Assembly: GCF_020151015.1 (NCBI RefSeq)
Contig: NZ_CP083746.1
Span: 1,765,001 to 1,829,000, forward strand
Reading direction: 5' to 3'
DNA length: 64,000 nucleotides
Source of the DNA: Pseudomonas sp. p1(2021b)
Lineage (GTDB): Bacteria; Pseudomonadota; Gammaproteobacteria; Pseudomonadales; Pseudomonadaceae
The position numbers and the translations under genes are program-made. This document shows, piece by piece, positions 48,623 to 57,788 of this stretch (position 1 is its first letter; each line of letters opens with the position of its first letter). The notes below the pieces were generated by a model. The model was given only the letters and a program-made list of their open reading frames with translations. It ran no database searches and was not told the DNA's origin.

Positions 48623-50776
48623 TCACTCTTCGTCGCGTTGCAACGCCATCAGCAACACCGAGCGCCCCTTGACCTCGAACACCGTGTCGAATGCCAGGTG
48701 CTGCGGCTTGCGCATCTGCGGCCGGTCGGTGTCGACCAGGCAGCTCCAGTAGTCGCCTTCGGGCACCGACGGCAGGTGGAACGGCACGGTGTCATGGTAG
48801 GCGTTGACGATCAGCAGCAAGGTCGCCTCGGCCCCTGGCCTGGCGATGCCGCTGACTTGGGCGCGGCCATCCATGAGCATGCCCAGGCAGCGGCCGTGGG
48901 GGTCTTCCCATTGCTCCACGCTCATTTCGCTGCCGTCCGGAGCCAGCCAGGTGACATCCTTGACCCCGATCGCTTCGTTGTAGTCGCCGACCAGGAAGCG
49001 TGAACGGCGCAGCACCGGGTAGGCCAGGCGCAGGCGGGTCAGGCGCTTGACGAAGGCCAGCAGCTCGGTGCCGTCCTGGTCCAGGTCCCAGTTGATCCAG
49101 CCGATCTCGCTGTCCTGGCAGTAGGCGTTGTTGTTGCCATGTTGGGTGCGGCTGAATTCGTCGCCGGCGACGATCATCGGTGTGCCCTGGGCCAGCAGCA
49201 GGGTGGCGAAGAAGTTGCGCATCTGGCGCATGCGCAGGGCATTGATGCCGGGGTCGTCGGTGGGCCCTTCGACGCCGCAGTTCCACGACAGGTTGTTGTC
49301 GGTACCGTCCTGGTTGTTCTCGTCGTTGTCTTCGTTGTGCTTGTCGTTGTACGAGACCAGGTCGCGCAGGGTGAAGCCGTCATGGGCGGTGACGAAGTTG
49401 ACCGAGGCGTAGGGCCGCCTGCCACGGTTGTTGAACAGGTCGCCCGAGGCGGTCATGCGTGCGGCGAAGTCGGCCAGCTGGCCCTCGTCGCCTTTCCAGA
49501 ACGCCCGTACGGTGTCGCGGAAGCGGTCGTTCCACTCGGCCCAACCCGGTGCGAAGTTGCCCACCTGGTAGCCGCCGGGGCCGCAGTCCCAGGGCTCGGC
49601 GATCAGCTTGACCTGGCGCAGCAGCGGGTCCTGGCGGCAGGCCACGAGGAAGCTGTGGCGCTCGCTGTAGCCCTCGTGGTAGCGGCCGAGGATGGTGGCC
49701 AGGTCGAAGCGGAAGCCGTCGACATGCATTTCCCCGGCCCAGTAGCGCAGCGAGTCGGTGACCAGCTGCAGTACGCAGGGGTGGCTCAAGTCCAGGGTGT
49801 TGCCGGTGCCGGAGTCGTTGATGTAGTAGCGTTTGTCATCGGGCATCAGCCGGTAGTAGGAAGCGTTGTCGATGCCGCGCATCGACAAAGTCGGGCCCAG
49901 TTCGTTGCCTTCGGCGGTGTGGTTGTAGACCACGTCCAGGATCAGCTCCAGGCCCGCGTCGTGCAGGTGCGCGACCATCTCCTTGAACTCGGCGATCTTG
50001 CCGCTGGCCAGGTACTTGGGGTGCGGTGCGAAGAAGGCGATGCTGTTGTAGCCCCAGTAGTTGTTCAGGCCTTTTTGCAACAGGTGCTGGTCGTTGACGA
50101 AGGCGTGTATCGGCAACAGCTCGATGGACGAGACACCGAGGTCTTTGATGTGCTTGAGCAGCTCATCGTTGGCCAGGCCTGCGAAGGTCCCTCGGTGTTC
50201 TTCGGGCACGGCCGGGTGGCGCATGCTGATGCCACGGGTGTGGGCCTCGTAGAGGATGGTGCGCTCCCAGGGGATCTGCACGCGCTGGTCGCGGCCCCAG
50301 GTGAAGGCCGGGTCGATGACCTTGCATTTGGGCACGAAGGGCGCGCTGTCGCGTTCATCGAACGAGAGGTCGCCATCGGGGTGGCCGATGGTGTAGCCGA
50401 ACAGCGCCTCGGACCATTTCAGGCTGCCCACCAGTTGCTTGGCGTAGGGGTCGATCAACAGCTTGTTGGGGTTGAAGCGGTGGCCGTTTTCCGGCTCGTA
50501 GGGGCCGTGCACCCGGTAGCCGTAGACCAGCCCGGGATGCGCGTCGGGCAGGTAGCCATGGTAGATCTCGTCGGTGTATTCGGGCAGCTCGATGCGTTCG
50601 AGTTCCTGTTCGCCGCTGGAGTCGAACAGGCACAGCTCGACCTTGGTGGCGTTGGCCGAGAACAGGGCGAAGTTGACGCCCAGGCCGTCCCAGGTGGCGC
50701 CCAGGGGGAAGGGCAAGCCTTCACGAATGCGCGATGGGGCGACGGAGCGGGTTTTCTTTGGGGTACGGGGGCTCAT
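48623..50776 (-). CDS. glgX: Glycogen debranching enzyme
   Basis: GlgX hydrolyses alpha-1,6 branches left by phosphorylase or amylases. The 717-residue protein has an N-terminal CBM48 (GATWDGLGVNFALFSANATKV) and a GH13 barrel with nucleophile Asp358 (GFRFDLATILGR) and acid Glu394 (LIAEPWDCGPGGYQVG). ATG 50776 follows GAGGA; a TTG five codons upstream is less likely. It is the last gene of the minus-strand glucan cluster, separated from the DUF2934 gene by a 139-base gap with a large hairpin. Confidence 0.96.
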   Translation of the reverse strand: MSPRTPKKTRSVAPSRIREGLPFPLGATWDGLGVNFALFSANATKVELCLFDSSGEQELERIELPEYTDEIYHGYLPDAHPGLVYGYRVHGPYEPENGHRFNPNKLLIDPYAKQLVGSLKWSEALFGYTIGHPDGDLSFDERDSAPFVPKCKVIDPAFTWGRDQRVQIPWERTILYEAHTRGISMRHPAVPEEHRGTFAGLANDELLKHIKDLGVSSIELLPIHAFVNDQHLLQKGLNNYWGYNSIAFFAPHPKYLASGKIAEFKEMVAHLHDAGLELILDVVYNHTAEGNELGPTLSMRGIDNASYYRLMPDDKRYYINDSGTGNTLDLSHPCVLQLVTDSLRYWAGEMHVDGFRFDLATILGRYHEGYSERHSFLVACRQDPLLRQVKLIAEPWDCGPGGYQVGNFAPGWAEWNDRFRDTVRAFWKGDEGQLADFAARMTASGDLFNNRGRRPYASVNFVTAHDGFTLRDLVSYNDKHNEDNDENNQDGTDNNLSWNCGVEGPTDDPGINALRMRQMRNFFATLLLAQGTPMIVAGDEFSRTQHGNNNAYCQDSEIGWINWDLDQDGTELLAFVKRLTRLRLAYPVLRRSRFLVGDYNEAIGVKDVTWLAPDGSEMSVEQWEDPHGRCLGMLMDGRAQVSGIARPGAEATLLLIVNAYHDTVPFHLPSVPEGDYWSCLVDTDRPQMRKPQHLAFDTVFEVKGRSVLLMALQRDEE

Positions 50777-50837
50777 GGCGGTCCTCTTCAAGCCGGGTGG
50801 ACGGGAATCCTTCCTGGTCTGACCCGGTCGCCGACAC

Positions 50838-50875
50838 GCCGGCTCCCACGGCTATGGTGGCAGGTGGGAGCCGGC
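50838..50875. repeat. Large hairpin (REP-related) before glgX
   Basis: GCCGGCTCCCAC (50838-50849) and GTGGGAGCCGGC (50864-50875) form a perfect 12-base-pair stem with a 14-base loop, followed by a TTGCCGGCGATTGG REP tail. Its place between cotranscribed genes may reduce readthrough into glgX. Confidence 0.8.
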
Positions 50876-50915
50876 TTGCCGGCGATTGGCCGGGGCAGGT
50901 ACTTCGGGGCGCAGG

Positions 50916-51173
50916 TCAACCCGCCGCTGGCTTCTTCACTGCCCGAGGTTTCTTGGCTGCCGCCGGCTTCTGCACCGGCGCCGTGCTCTTGGCCAACTCG
51001 TCCTTGGGCTTGGCCGCCGCCTTCTTGCGCGGTGCGGCCTTGGGTGCCAGGGCCTCGGCCTCGGCGAGCTTGCGCGCCATGTCCCAATGGCGCTCCTCCT
51101 GGCCTGCAGGTTTACCCTCCGACTCCCAGATCTGGTAGGCGAATTCGCGGATACGTTTTTCATCGACGCTCAT
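50916..51173 (-). CDS. DUF2934 small protein with Lys/Ala-rich tail
   Basis: The 85-residue product begins with a DUF2934 motif (RIREFAYQIWESEGKPAGQEERHWDMARKL) and ends in a Lys-Ala-Pro tail (KKAAAKPK, KKPRAVKKPAAG) like histone-H1-type bacterial proteins. Two ATGs (51176 and 51173) are adjacent; 51173 has better spacing from AGGAG. It lies 17 bases after treY, inside the glucan/trehalose operon. DUF2934 proteins often occur with glycogen or trehalose genes; DNA, RNA or glucan binding by the tail is inference. Confidence 0.75.
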   Translation of the reverse strand: MSVDEKRIREFAYQIWESEGKPAGQEERHWDMARKLAEAEALAPKAAPRKKAAAKPKDELAKSTAPVQKPAAAKKPRAVKKPAAG

Positions 51174-51190
51174 CATGACGCTCCTGATGC

Positions 51191-53965
51191 TCAAGATTGT
51201 TGTATCAACAGGTTGACCGGAAACTCTGCCAGCACGGTGCTCAAACTCAGCTCCCTTGAAGGGCTGACAGCGGTGCTGGAAAAAAGTCCCGAGCAAGTGG
51301 CAGGTGACAAGGCGAACGGCAGGATCACCCGGGTGTCGTCCCAGTTCTGCGCCGGGATCAGCGGGAGGGAGGCGTTGCCCAGCAGCGCGCTGGGCAGGCG
51401 CGGCACCACCACGACGGCCTGGGCGTCTTCGCCCAGGCGGGCGAAGGCCAGGACCTTGTCGGCATGCCGGCCCTGCACGGCCAGTGGCAGGTAGGCGCCG
51501 CGCTGGAACAGGTCAGGGTGGGCCTGGCGGCAGTCCAGCACCCGCGCGATCAGTGCCTGCTTGATGCGCCCGTCGCGCCAGTGCATCAGCAGCTCGGCCA
51601 AGGGCAGGCTGTCGCCCAAGCTGGCCCGTCGCGCGGCGTAGTCCACTGGGCGGCGGTTGTCCGGGTCGACCAGGCTCAGGTCCCAGAACTCGTTGCCCTG
51701 GTACAGGTCCGGCACGCCCGGGGTGGTCATGCGCAGCAGGCACTGGGCCAGGCCATTGAGTGCACCTGGGCAGGCGATGCGTTGCGCGGCCTCGTGCACA
51801 GAGTGGCGCAGTTGCTGGTTTTCAGGTGCCAGCAACAGGCCGTCGACATAGGCTGCACAGGCCTGTTCGTAGGCGTCGTTCGGCGCGCTCCAGCTGCTGC
51901 GCAGCTTGGCTTCGCGCAGGGCCTTCTGCTGCCACTGGCGCAGGCGCTCGGCGTATTGCTGCAGGGCTGTGGTGTCATGCAGGTCCAGGCCCAGGGGCCA
52001 GCTGCCGAGCAGGGTCTGGAACAGCAGCAGCTCGTCCGCCGGGCTCGGTGCCGGGCCATCGCCCAGGGCCTGACGCAGCGGTGTGGCCAGCTCGCTCCAA
52101 TGCTCGACCCGGCTGGCCAGCCAGGGCCCGAGTTCGCTGAGCACCGCCAGCCGGGCGCGACAGTCCTCGCCGCGCTTGTGGTCGTGGGTGGCGGTGGCCA
52201 GCAGGTTGTCCGGGAAGTCCCGCAGGCGGCGTTGTGCTTCGTTGTGGAAGGCCTGCGGCGGTGCGCTGAAACGCTCGGCCTCGAAGCCCACGTCGTTGCG
52301 CGACAACAGCCGGCCGGAGCGGTAGAAGACGGTGTCCTCCACGGCCTTGGCGGCGCTGGGCGCGGTCAGTTGTTGGAAGCGTACGCAGGCATGGCGCAGG
52401 TGCTTGCGTGGACGACCCGGCGGCAGCTGGCGCCAGGGTTGGCCGCCGAGCCAGCGCTCGAGGTGCTCGAGCAGCGGCCAGTCCGCCTCGGCCAGGCTTT
52501 GCCGGGCAGCGGCCAGGGCCTGCTGGAAGAAAGCCTCGTCTTCGCTGGGGCGGCCGCAGGCATTGATGTAGGTCCGGTACACCGGGTAGTGCTCGACCAA
52601 GGCCTGCAAGGCCCGGCGGATGGCGCCCAGGGTCAGGTCGCGGGTCATCAGGTCGTCGCGCGCCACCTGCAGCAGGGCCTGGGCCACCGACTCGCAGTCG
52701 CCGGCCAGGCTGGCGTTGAGCACCAAGTGCCGGGCCTGACGGACTTCTTCGGCGAAGTCCGGGCGTTCGCTCACCGTGCTCCACAGCTCGGTCAGCGGCG
52801 CCTCACCGGCCGGATCGTGCTGCAGCAGCGAGACCTGGTTCATGAATTCGTAGCCGGTGGTGCCGTCGGTGCGCCAGTCGCGGTGCAGGTGTTCGCCGGC
52901 GCCGAGGATCTTCTCCACGTAGATCGGGAAGTGCTCGACGTCCGCTTGCAAGGGCCGGCGTGCCAGCAGGCTGTCGACCCGGCGGCGCAGCTTGCGGCAA
53001 TACTGGCGCGGGTCGGCCAGGCCGTCGATATGGTCGATGCGCAGGCCGTCCACCAGGCCGCGCTCGATCAGCTCGAACAGCTTGGCGTGGGTGGCTTCGA
53101 ACACCACCGCCCGTTCCACCCGCAGGCCGCCGAGCTCGTTGATGTCGAAGAAACGCCGCCAGTTGATATCGTCGGCTGCAGTGCGCCAGCTGGCCAGGCG
53201 GTAGGTCTGGCGCTCCAGCAGCAGGTGCAGGCGCTTGAAGCCCGCCTCGGTGCGGCTGTCGAAGGCGGCCAGGGCACTGTCCAGGCTAGCGCCCTGGCGC
53301 ACCCGCCGCGCCAGTTCCGCCTGCAGGGGCAGGGCATCGGCCAACGGGTCGGCGGCCTCGTGCAGGGCCGCGAAATGCTGCGCCAGGGCTTGCACTTGCG
53401 GGTGCTCGCTGTGGGCCAGGATGCGCCCGTAGTCCAGCGGGCAGATGGGGAAACGGTGCTCGTAGTGGGCCACCTGCAACAGGCCCTGCTCGGGCTCGAA
53501 GGTCAGGGGCAGTTCGCCGTTCTGCAGGGCCACGCCATAGTCATTGCCCAGAAATGGCAGCAGCAGTTGGCCGGCCAGCAACGGGTCGCTGGAGTGCCAC
53601 TGGATATCGAAGAATTCGGCATAGGGGCTGCGTCGGCCCCAGGCCAGCAGGCTCTGCCACCAGGGGTTGTCGGCACCGCCCACGGCCATATGGTTGGATA
53701 CCGTGTCCAGAACCAAGCCCATGCCGTGCTGGCGCAGGGCAGCGACCAGGCGCTCAAGCGCTGCCTCGCCGCCAAGCTCGGGGTTGACCTGGGTCGGATC
53801 GACCACATCGTAGCCATGGCGTGAGCCGGCCCGGGCCTTGAGAATCGGCGAGGCGTACACATGGCTGATGCCCAGTTGGGCAAAGTAGGGCACCAGCGGC
53901 ACGGCATCATCGAGGGTGAAGTCACTGTGCAGTTGCAGACGTAGCGTGGCGGTCAACGGTTTCAT
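51191..53965 (-). CDS. treY: Malto-oligosyltrehalose synthase
   Basis: TreY turns the reducing-end maltose unit of a glucan into trehalose; TreZ then releases it. The 924-residue protein starts MKPLTATLRLQLHSDF and carries GH13 motifs YASPILKARAGSRHGYDVVDPTQ, VLDTVSNHMA and GLRIDHIDGLADP. The long C-terminal part is characteristic of TreY (700-900 residues). ATG 53965 overlaps the malQ stop in ATGA. It is the fourth gene of glgA-treZ-malQ-treY-DUF2934. Confidence 0.96.
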   Translation of the reverse strand: MKPLTATLRLQLHSDFTLDDAVPLVPYFAQLGISHVYASPILKARAGSRHGYDVVDPTQVNPELGGEAALERLVAALRQHGMGLVLDTVSNHMAVGGADNPWWQSLLAWGRRSPYAEFFDIQWHSSDPLLAGQLLLPFLGNDYGVALQNGELPLTFEPEQGLLQVAHYEHRFPICPLDYGRILAHSEHPQVQALAQHFAALHEAADPLADALPLQAELARRVRQGASLDSALAAFDSRTEAGFKRLHLLLERQTYRLASWRTAADDINWRRFFDINELGGLRVERAVVFEATHAKLFELIERGLVDGLRIDHIDGLADPRQYCRKLRRRVDSLLARRPLQADVEHFPIYVEKILGAGEHLHRDWRTDGTTGYEFMNQVSLLQHDPAGEAPLTELWSTVSERPDFAEEVRQARHLVLNASLAGDCESVAQALLQVARDDLMTRDLTLGAIRRALQALVEHYPVYRTYINACGRPSEDEAFFQQALAAARQSLAEADWPLLEHLERWLGGQPWRQLPPGRPRKHLRHACVRFQQLTAPSAAKAVEDTVFYRSGRLLSRNDVGFEAERFSAPPQAFHNEAQRRLRDFPDNLLATATHDHKRGEDCRARLAVLSELGPWLASRVEHWSELATPLRQALGDGPAPSPADELLLFQTLLGSWPLGLDLHDTTALQQYAERLRQWQQKALREAKLRSSWSAPNDAYEQACAAYVDGLLLAPENQQLRHSVHEAAQRIACPGALNGLAQCLLRMTTPGVPDLYQGNEFWDLSLVDPDNRRPVDYAARRASLGDSLPLAELLMHWRDGRIKQALIARVLDCRQAHPDLFQRGAYLPLAVQGRHADKVLAFARLGEDAQAVVVVPRLPSALLGNASLPLIPAQNWDDTRVILPFALSPATCSGLFSSTAVSPSRELSLSTVLAEFPVNLLIQQS

Positions 53966-56031
53966 CGGTCACGCTCCCAGGCTTGCTCGCGGGCCTGGGC
54001 CAGCAGCTCCAGGCGACGTGCGGCGTCTTCGTCGTCCAGCAGCTCGCGCACCGGGCGGGCGAAGCGGCGGCGCCAGTTGGGGTGGCCGTCGGTGGTGCCG
54101 GGCAGGTTGGGTTGCTCGTCGCAGCCGAGCAGGTCCTCCAGCGGCACCAGCACCAGCGGGGCACGGGTATGGCCGACGTAGCGGATGGCGGCGTCGATCA
54201 GGGCATCGTCGTCAGCCAGGGCACCATAGTTCTGTTCCAGGGTGCGGCGCAGGCCATCGCGCTCCAGCTGGCGGGTGTGCCGCCAGCGTAGCTCGGCGGC
54301 AGCATCGACCAGCTGCAAGCGGTGGCTCCAGTCGATGTCGCGGGCCTGCAACCAGCCGGCCAGCGGCGCCAAATCATGGGTACCGGTGGTGGCCAGGGCA
54401 TTGTCCGGCCAATCGAGGATGGGCTTGAAGTGCCCGGGCGGTTCCTGCTCGAACGGCAGCACGCGCATACCCAGCACCGCCTTGGCAGCCAGGGTCTCGC
54501 GCAGGCCTTCCGGTACCGTGCCCAGGTCTTCGCCGAGGATCACCGCCTGGTGGCGTACCGATTCCAGGGCCAGCAGGCGCAGCAGGTCGTCCAGCGGGTA
54601 GTTCAGGTAGGCCCCTTCGCTGGGCCGGGAGCCGCGAGGGATCAGCCACAACCGGCGCAGCCCCATGACATGGTCGATGCGCAGGCCGCCGGCGTGGGCC
54701 AGGTTGGCCCGCAACATCTCGATGAAGGCGCGGTAGCCGTTGCGCTTGAGGCCCTCCGGGGAGAATGCGCAGATGCCCCAGTCCTGGCCCAGGCGGTTGA
54801 GGATATCCGGTGGTGCGCCGACCTTGAGGTCGGCCAGCAATTCGTCCTGGCGGCTCCAGGCCTGGCTGCCGGCGCCGTCGGCTCCCACGGCCAGGTCGGC
54901 GATCAGGCCCACGGCCATGCCGTTGCCGCGCGCGGCTTCCTGGGCACGCTGCAGGCCGCGCTCGGTGAGCCACTGGCAGAAGGCATGGAAATTCACCTGT
55001 TCGCGATGGCTGTCGGTGAACGCCTCTACTTCGGGGTGGTAGGGGTCATGCCAGGCAGCTGGCCAGTTGCGCCAGTCGGCGCCCAGGCCGCGTGCGGCCG
55101 CCTCGGCCTGCAGCACCTGGAAACGGCAATGGTGCGCCAGGGCCTGGCCGCCGGCTTCGCGGAAGCTGTCGAAATCGCTATGCAGCGGGTGGTTGCCCTG
55201 GCTGAAGTCCCGGTACAGGGCTTGCAGCAAGCGGTGTCGGGCATCGGCAGCGCGGGGCCAGTCCACCAAGGGCTGGCTTTGTAGCTCGTCCAGGGTCTGT
55301 TGCAGGTCGCAGGCCTCGATGGCCATGCGCACCTCGCGTTCGCCGAGCAGGGCTGCCGGGCTGGCATAGAGCTCGTTGAGCAGCAGGCGGCTGGAAGGGG
55401 AATAGGGGCTGTAGTGACGCTGGTCCACTGCCGAGAGGGCGTGTATCGGGCTGATGGCCAGGGCGTCGGCGCCCCGTTCGGCGGCCGCCCGCGCCAGCTG
55501 CTCCAGGGCCATGCAGTCGCCATAGCCGCCGTCACCCGGGCGGCGCAGGCTGTACAGCTGCACCGACAGGCCCCAACAGCGCGGTGGCGGCTGGTCGACG
55601 GCATCTTCCAGGGCATGGCAGCGCGGTGGTGCCACGGCGAGGGTGAAGCGGTGCTCGCCGAGGCTGAGCTGGTGATAACCGATGGGGAGCTCGCCCGGCA
55701 GGCGGGCCTGGCTGTCCAGGGAGAGGGATCGCGTGCTCCCGTCTTCCAAGGTGCAGTTCAATGTGCTGCCTGGGTCGAAATAGCGTGCCAGGTCCAGGGG
55801 CTGGCCGAGGTCGGCGGTGAGCAGCGGTGGCAAGTGGTCGCGGTCTTCGGCCTGATCCAGGGCCAGCAGGCTGGCGGCGATGTCGGCTTCATCGCCGGCC
55901 GGGTGGCCAAGGCCGGCGAGCACCTTGCGCAGCACCTCGTCGCTGACCTGTTGCGGGCGGGCGTTGGCGTCGATCCAGTCGCGGGCCAGGCCCACCCGGG
56001 CGGCCAGTCGGTGCAGGGGTAGGTCGCTCAT
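53962..56031 (-). CDS. malQ: 4-alpha-glucanotransferase
   Basis: MalQ disproportionates malto-oligosaccharides, recycling short glucans left by TreY/TreZ and GlgX. The 689-residue GH77 protein shows GGYGDCMALEQL, the nucleophile region GLRIDHVMGLRRL, acid GEDLGTVPEGLRE and TGTHDLAPLAGW. Its N-terminus (MSDLPLHRLAARVGLARDW) is the extra domain seen in bacterial MalQ. ATG 56031 overlaps the treZ stop (ATGA), and its own stop overlaps treY, so three genes are translationally coupled. Confidence 0.96.
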   Translation of the reverse strand: MSDLPLHRLAARVGLARDWIDANARPQQVSDEVLRKVLAGLGHPAGDEADIAASLLALDQAEDRDHLPPLLTADLGQPLDLARYFDPGSTLNCTLEDGSTRSLSLDSQARLPGELPIGYHQLSLGEHRFTLAVAPPRCHALEDAVDQPPPRCWGLSVQLYSLRRPGDGGYGDCMALEQLARAAAERGADALAISPIHALSAVDQRHYSPYSPSSRLLLNELYASPAALLGEREVRMAIEACDLQQTLDELQSQPLVDWPRAADARHRLLQALYRDFSQGNHPLHSDFDSFREAGGQALAHHCRFQVLQAEAAARGLGADWRNWPAAWHDPYHPEVEAFTDSHREQVNFHAFCQWLTERGLQRAQEAARGNGMAVGLIADLAVGADGAGSQAWSRQDELLADLKVGAPPDILNRLGQDWGICAFSPEGLKRNGYRAFIEMLRANLAHAGGLRIDHVMGLRRLWLIPRGSRPSEGAYLNYPLDDLLRLLALESVRHQAVILGEDLGTVPEGLRETLAAKAVLGMRVLPFEQEPPGHFKPILDWPDNALATTGTHDLAPLAGWLQARDIDWSHRLQLVDAAAELRWRHTRQLERDGLRRTLEQNYGALADDDALIDAAIRYVGHTRAPLVLVPLEDLLGCDEQPNLPGTTDGHPNWRRRFARPVRELLDDEDAARRLELLAQAREQAWERDR

Positions 56032-57773
56032 GGCGTCTCCTGGCCAGGGGGCAGCAGGCTGGCCACGCAACTGTGCGCGGGCAGGGTGGTGTCGTGGTGC
56101 GCGGTGTCGCTGCTGTCGAACAGCCAATGCTGGACGGGCGGCAGGGCCACCGCTTGCGCCTGGGCGGCGAGGTTGAGGTCGATGCGCAGCTCGCTGCCAT
56201 CCCCCAGGCGCCAGCGCGCGGTCAGGGCGTACTCGCCCAGCACCTCGGCACCCAGGGCGCGGCTGCCGGGCAGGTGCGGCGCGATATGGCGGTGGCGCAG
56301 GGCCAACAGGCGCTGGTACAGGCCATGCCAGCCGGCCAGCACGTCCTGTGCGGTGGGCCGCGAGGTGTCGAAGGTCGTCTGGGCATTGGGGTCGGGAATG
56401 CGTGCGCGTGCTTGCGGGTCGGCGAAGGCGGCGAAGTGGGCGAACTCGGCACGGCGGCCTTCGCGTACGGCGTCGGCCAGTTCGTCGTGGTGATCGGTGA
56501 AGAACAGGAACGGTTGCCGGCTGCCTTCTTCGTCGCCCATGAACAACAGCGGAATCATCGGCGCCAGCAGCAACAGGCCAGTGGCCGCGCGCAGGGCCTG
56601 GGGTGGGCAAAGGCGGGTGAGGCGTTCGCCCAGGGCGCGGTTGCCGACCTGGTCGTGGTTTTGCAGGAACAGCACGAAAGCGCTGGGCGCCAGGTGGCCG
56701 CTGGGTTCGCCCCGGGGCGTGCCGTGGCGGTTGGGCTGGCCCTGGAACACGAAGCCTTCGCTCAAGGCTCGGGCGAGCTGTTCGATAGGGCGGTCTTTAT
56801 AGTCGGCGTAGTAGCCCTCGGTTTCGCCGGTCAGCAGGACGTGCAGGGCGTTGTGGCCGTCATCGTTCCACTGGGCGTCGAAGCCGTGCGTCAGGAGCGA
56901 GGCCTGGTTGTGCTCATTCTCGAGCACCAGCCAGGTATGGCGGGTGTCGGCCCCTGTCGCTGCCCGGACACGCGCCGCCAGCTCCACCAGGAAATCGGGC
57001 TGGTCGATGGCATGCACTGCATCCAGCCGCAGGCCGTCGAAGCGGTAGTCGCACAGCCACATCAATGCATTCTGGATAAAGTATTCGCGCACTTGGGGCC
57101 TGCGGAAATCGATGGCCGCGCCCCAGGGCGTGTGGCGGTCCTCGCGGAAGAATCCGCTGGCATATTCATGCAGGTAGTTGCCGTCGGGCCCGAGGTGGTT
57201 GTAGACCACATCGAGAATCACCATCAGGCCAAGGCCGTGGGCCTGGTCAATCAACGCGCACAGTTCGGCCGGGCTGCCATAGGTGTGCTGCGGGGCGAAC
57301 GGCAGCACGCCGTCATAACCCCAATTGCGTTCGCCCGGAAACTGCCCCACAGGCATCAGCTCGATGGCCGTGATGCCCAGTTCGGCCAGGCGCGGCAATT
57401 GCCGGGCGACGCCGGCGTAGCCGCCGAGCAGGCCGACATGCAGCTCCTGGATCACCGCCTCGTGCCAGGGGCGTCCCTGCCAAGGGTGCTGCCAGGCGTA
57501 GCTGGCCATGTCCACCACCTGGCTGGGCCCATGGACCCCTTCGGGTTGGTAGCGCGACGCCGGGTCGGCTACTTCCAGTCGGTCGTCGATTCGATAGCGA
57601 TAGCGGCTGCCCGCCTGGCAGGGAGCCAGGCCGGTGAACCAGCCATCCCCCTCCGGCAGCAGCTCGATCGCCGGTTGTCGTTCCAGCTGCAAGCTCACGC
57701 TGCGCGCATCCGGCGCCCAGAGGGCGAAGCGCGCCGACGTGGCGTCCAGCAAGTGTGCGCCATGCCTGTGCAT
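56028..57773 (-). CDS. treZ: Malto-oligosyltrehalose trehalohydrolase
   Basis: TreZ releases trehalose from the malto-oligosyltrehalose made by TreY. The 581-residue GH13 protein has a short N-terminal CBM48 (ARFALWAPDARSVSLQL) and barrel motifs GYDGVLPFAPQHTYG, DVVYNHLGPDGNYL, nucleophile Asp in FDGLRLDAVHAI and acid Glu in LVLENEHNQAS. Start ATG 57773 has a weak purine-rich leader and lies 15 bases after glgA. The treZ-malQ-treY order with ATGA overlaps is conserved in pseudomonads. Confidence 0.95.
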   Translation of the reverse strand: MHRHGAHLLDATSARFALWAPDARSVSLQLERQPAIELLPEGDGWFTGLAPCQAGSRYRYRIDDRLEVADPASRYQPEGVHGPSQVVDMASYAWQHPWQGRPWHEAVIQELHVGLLGGYAGVARQLPRLAELGITAIELMPVGQFPGERNWGYDGVLPFAPQHTYGSPAELCALIDQAHGLGLMVILDVVYNHLGPDGNYLHEYASGFFREDRHTPWGAAIDFRRPQVREYFIQNALMWLCDYRFDGLRLDAVHAIDQPDFLVELAARVRAATGADTRHTWLVLENEHNQASLLTHGFDAQWNDDGHNALHVLLTGETEGYYADYKDRPIEQLARALSEGFVFQGQPNRHGTPRGEPSGHLAPSAFVLFLQNHDQVGNRALGERLTRLCPPQALRAATGLLLLAPMIPLLFMGDEEGSRQPFLFFTDHHDELADAVREGRRAEFAHFAAFADPQARARIPDPNAQTTFDTSRPTAQDVLAGWHGLYQRLLALRHRHIAPHLPGSRALGAEVLGEYALTARWRLGDGSELRIDLNLAAQAQAVALPPVQHWLFDSSDTAHHDTTLPAHSCVASLLPPGQETP

Positions 57774-57788
57774 CTTCGGTGCCCCCGC

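Noticed and set aside
51464..53824. 786-codon plus-strand frame opposite treY
   Set aside because: Repetitive Gln/Val/Leu composition without a domain; treY on the other strand is complete.
56032..56610. Extended malQ frame reaching into treZ
   Set aside because: The frame is open only because it shadows treZ; the ATGA overlap at 56028-56031 and the conserved MSDLPLHRL N-terminus set the start.
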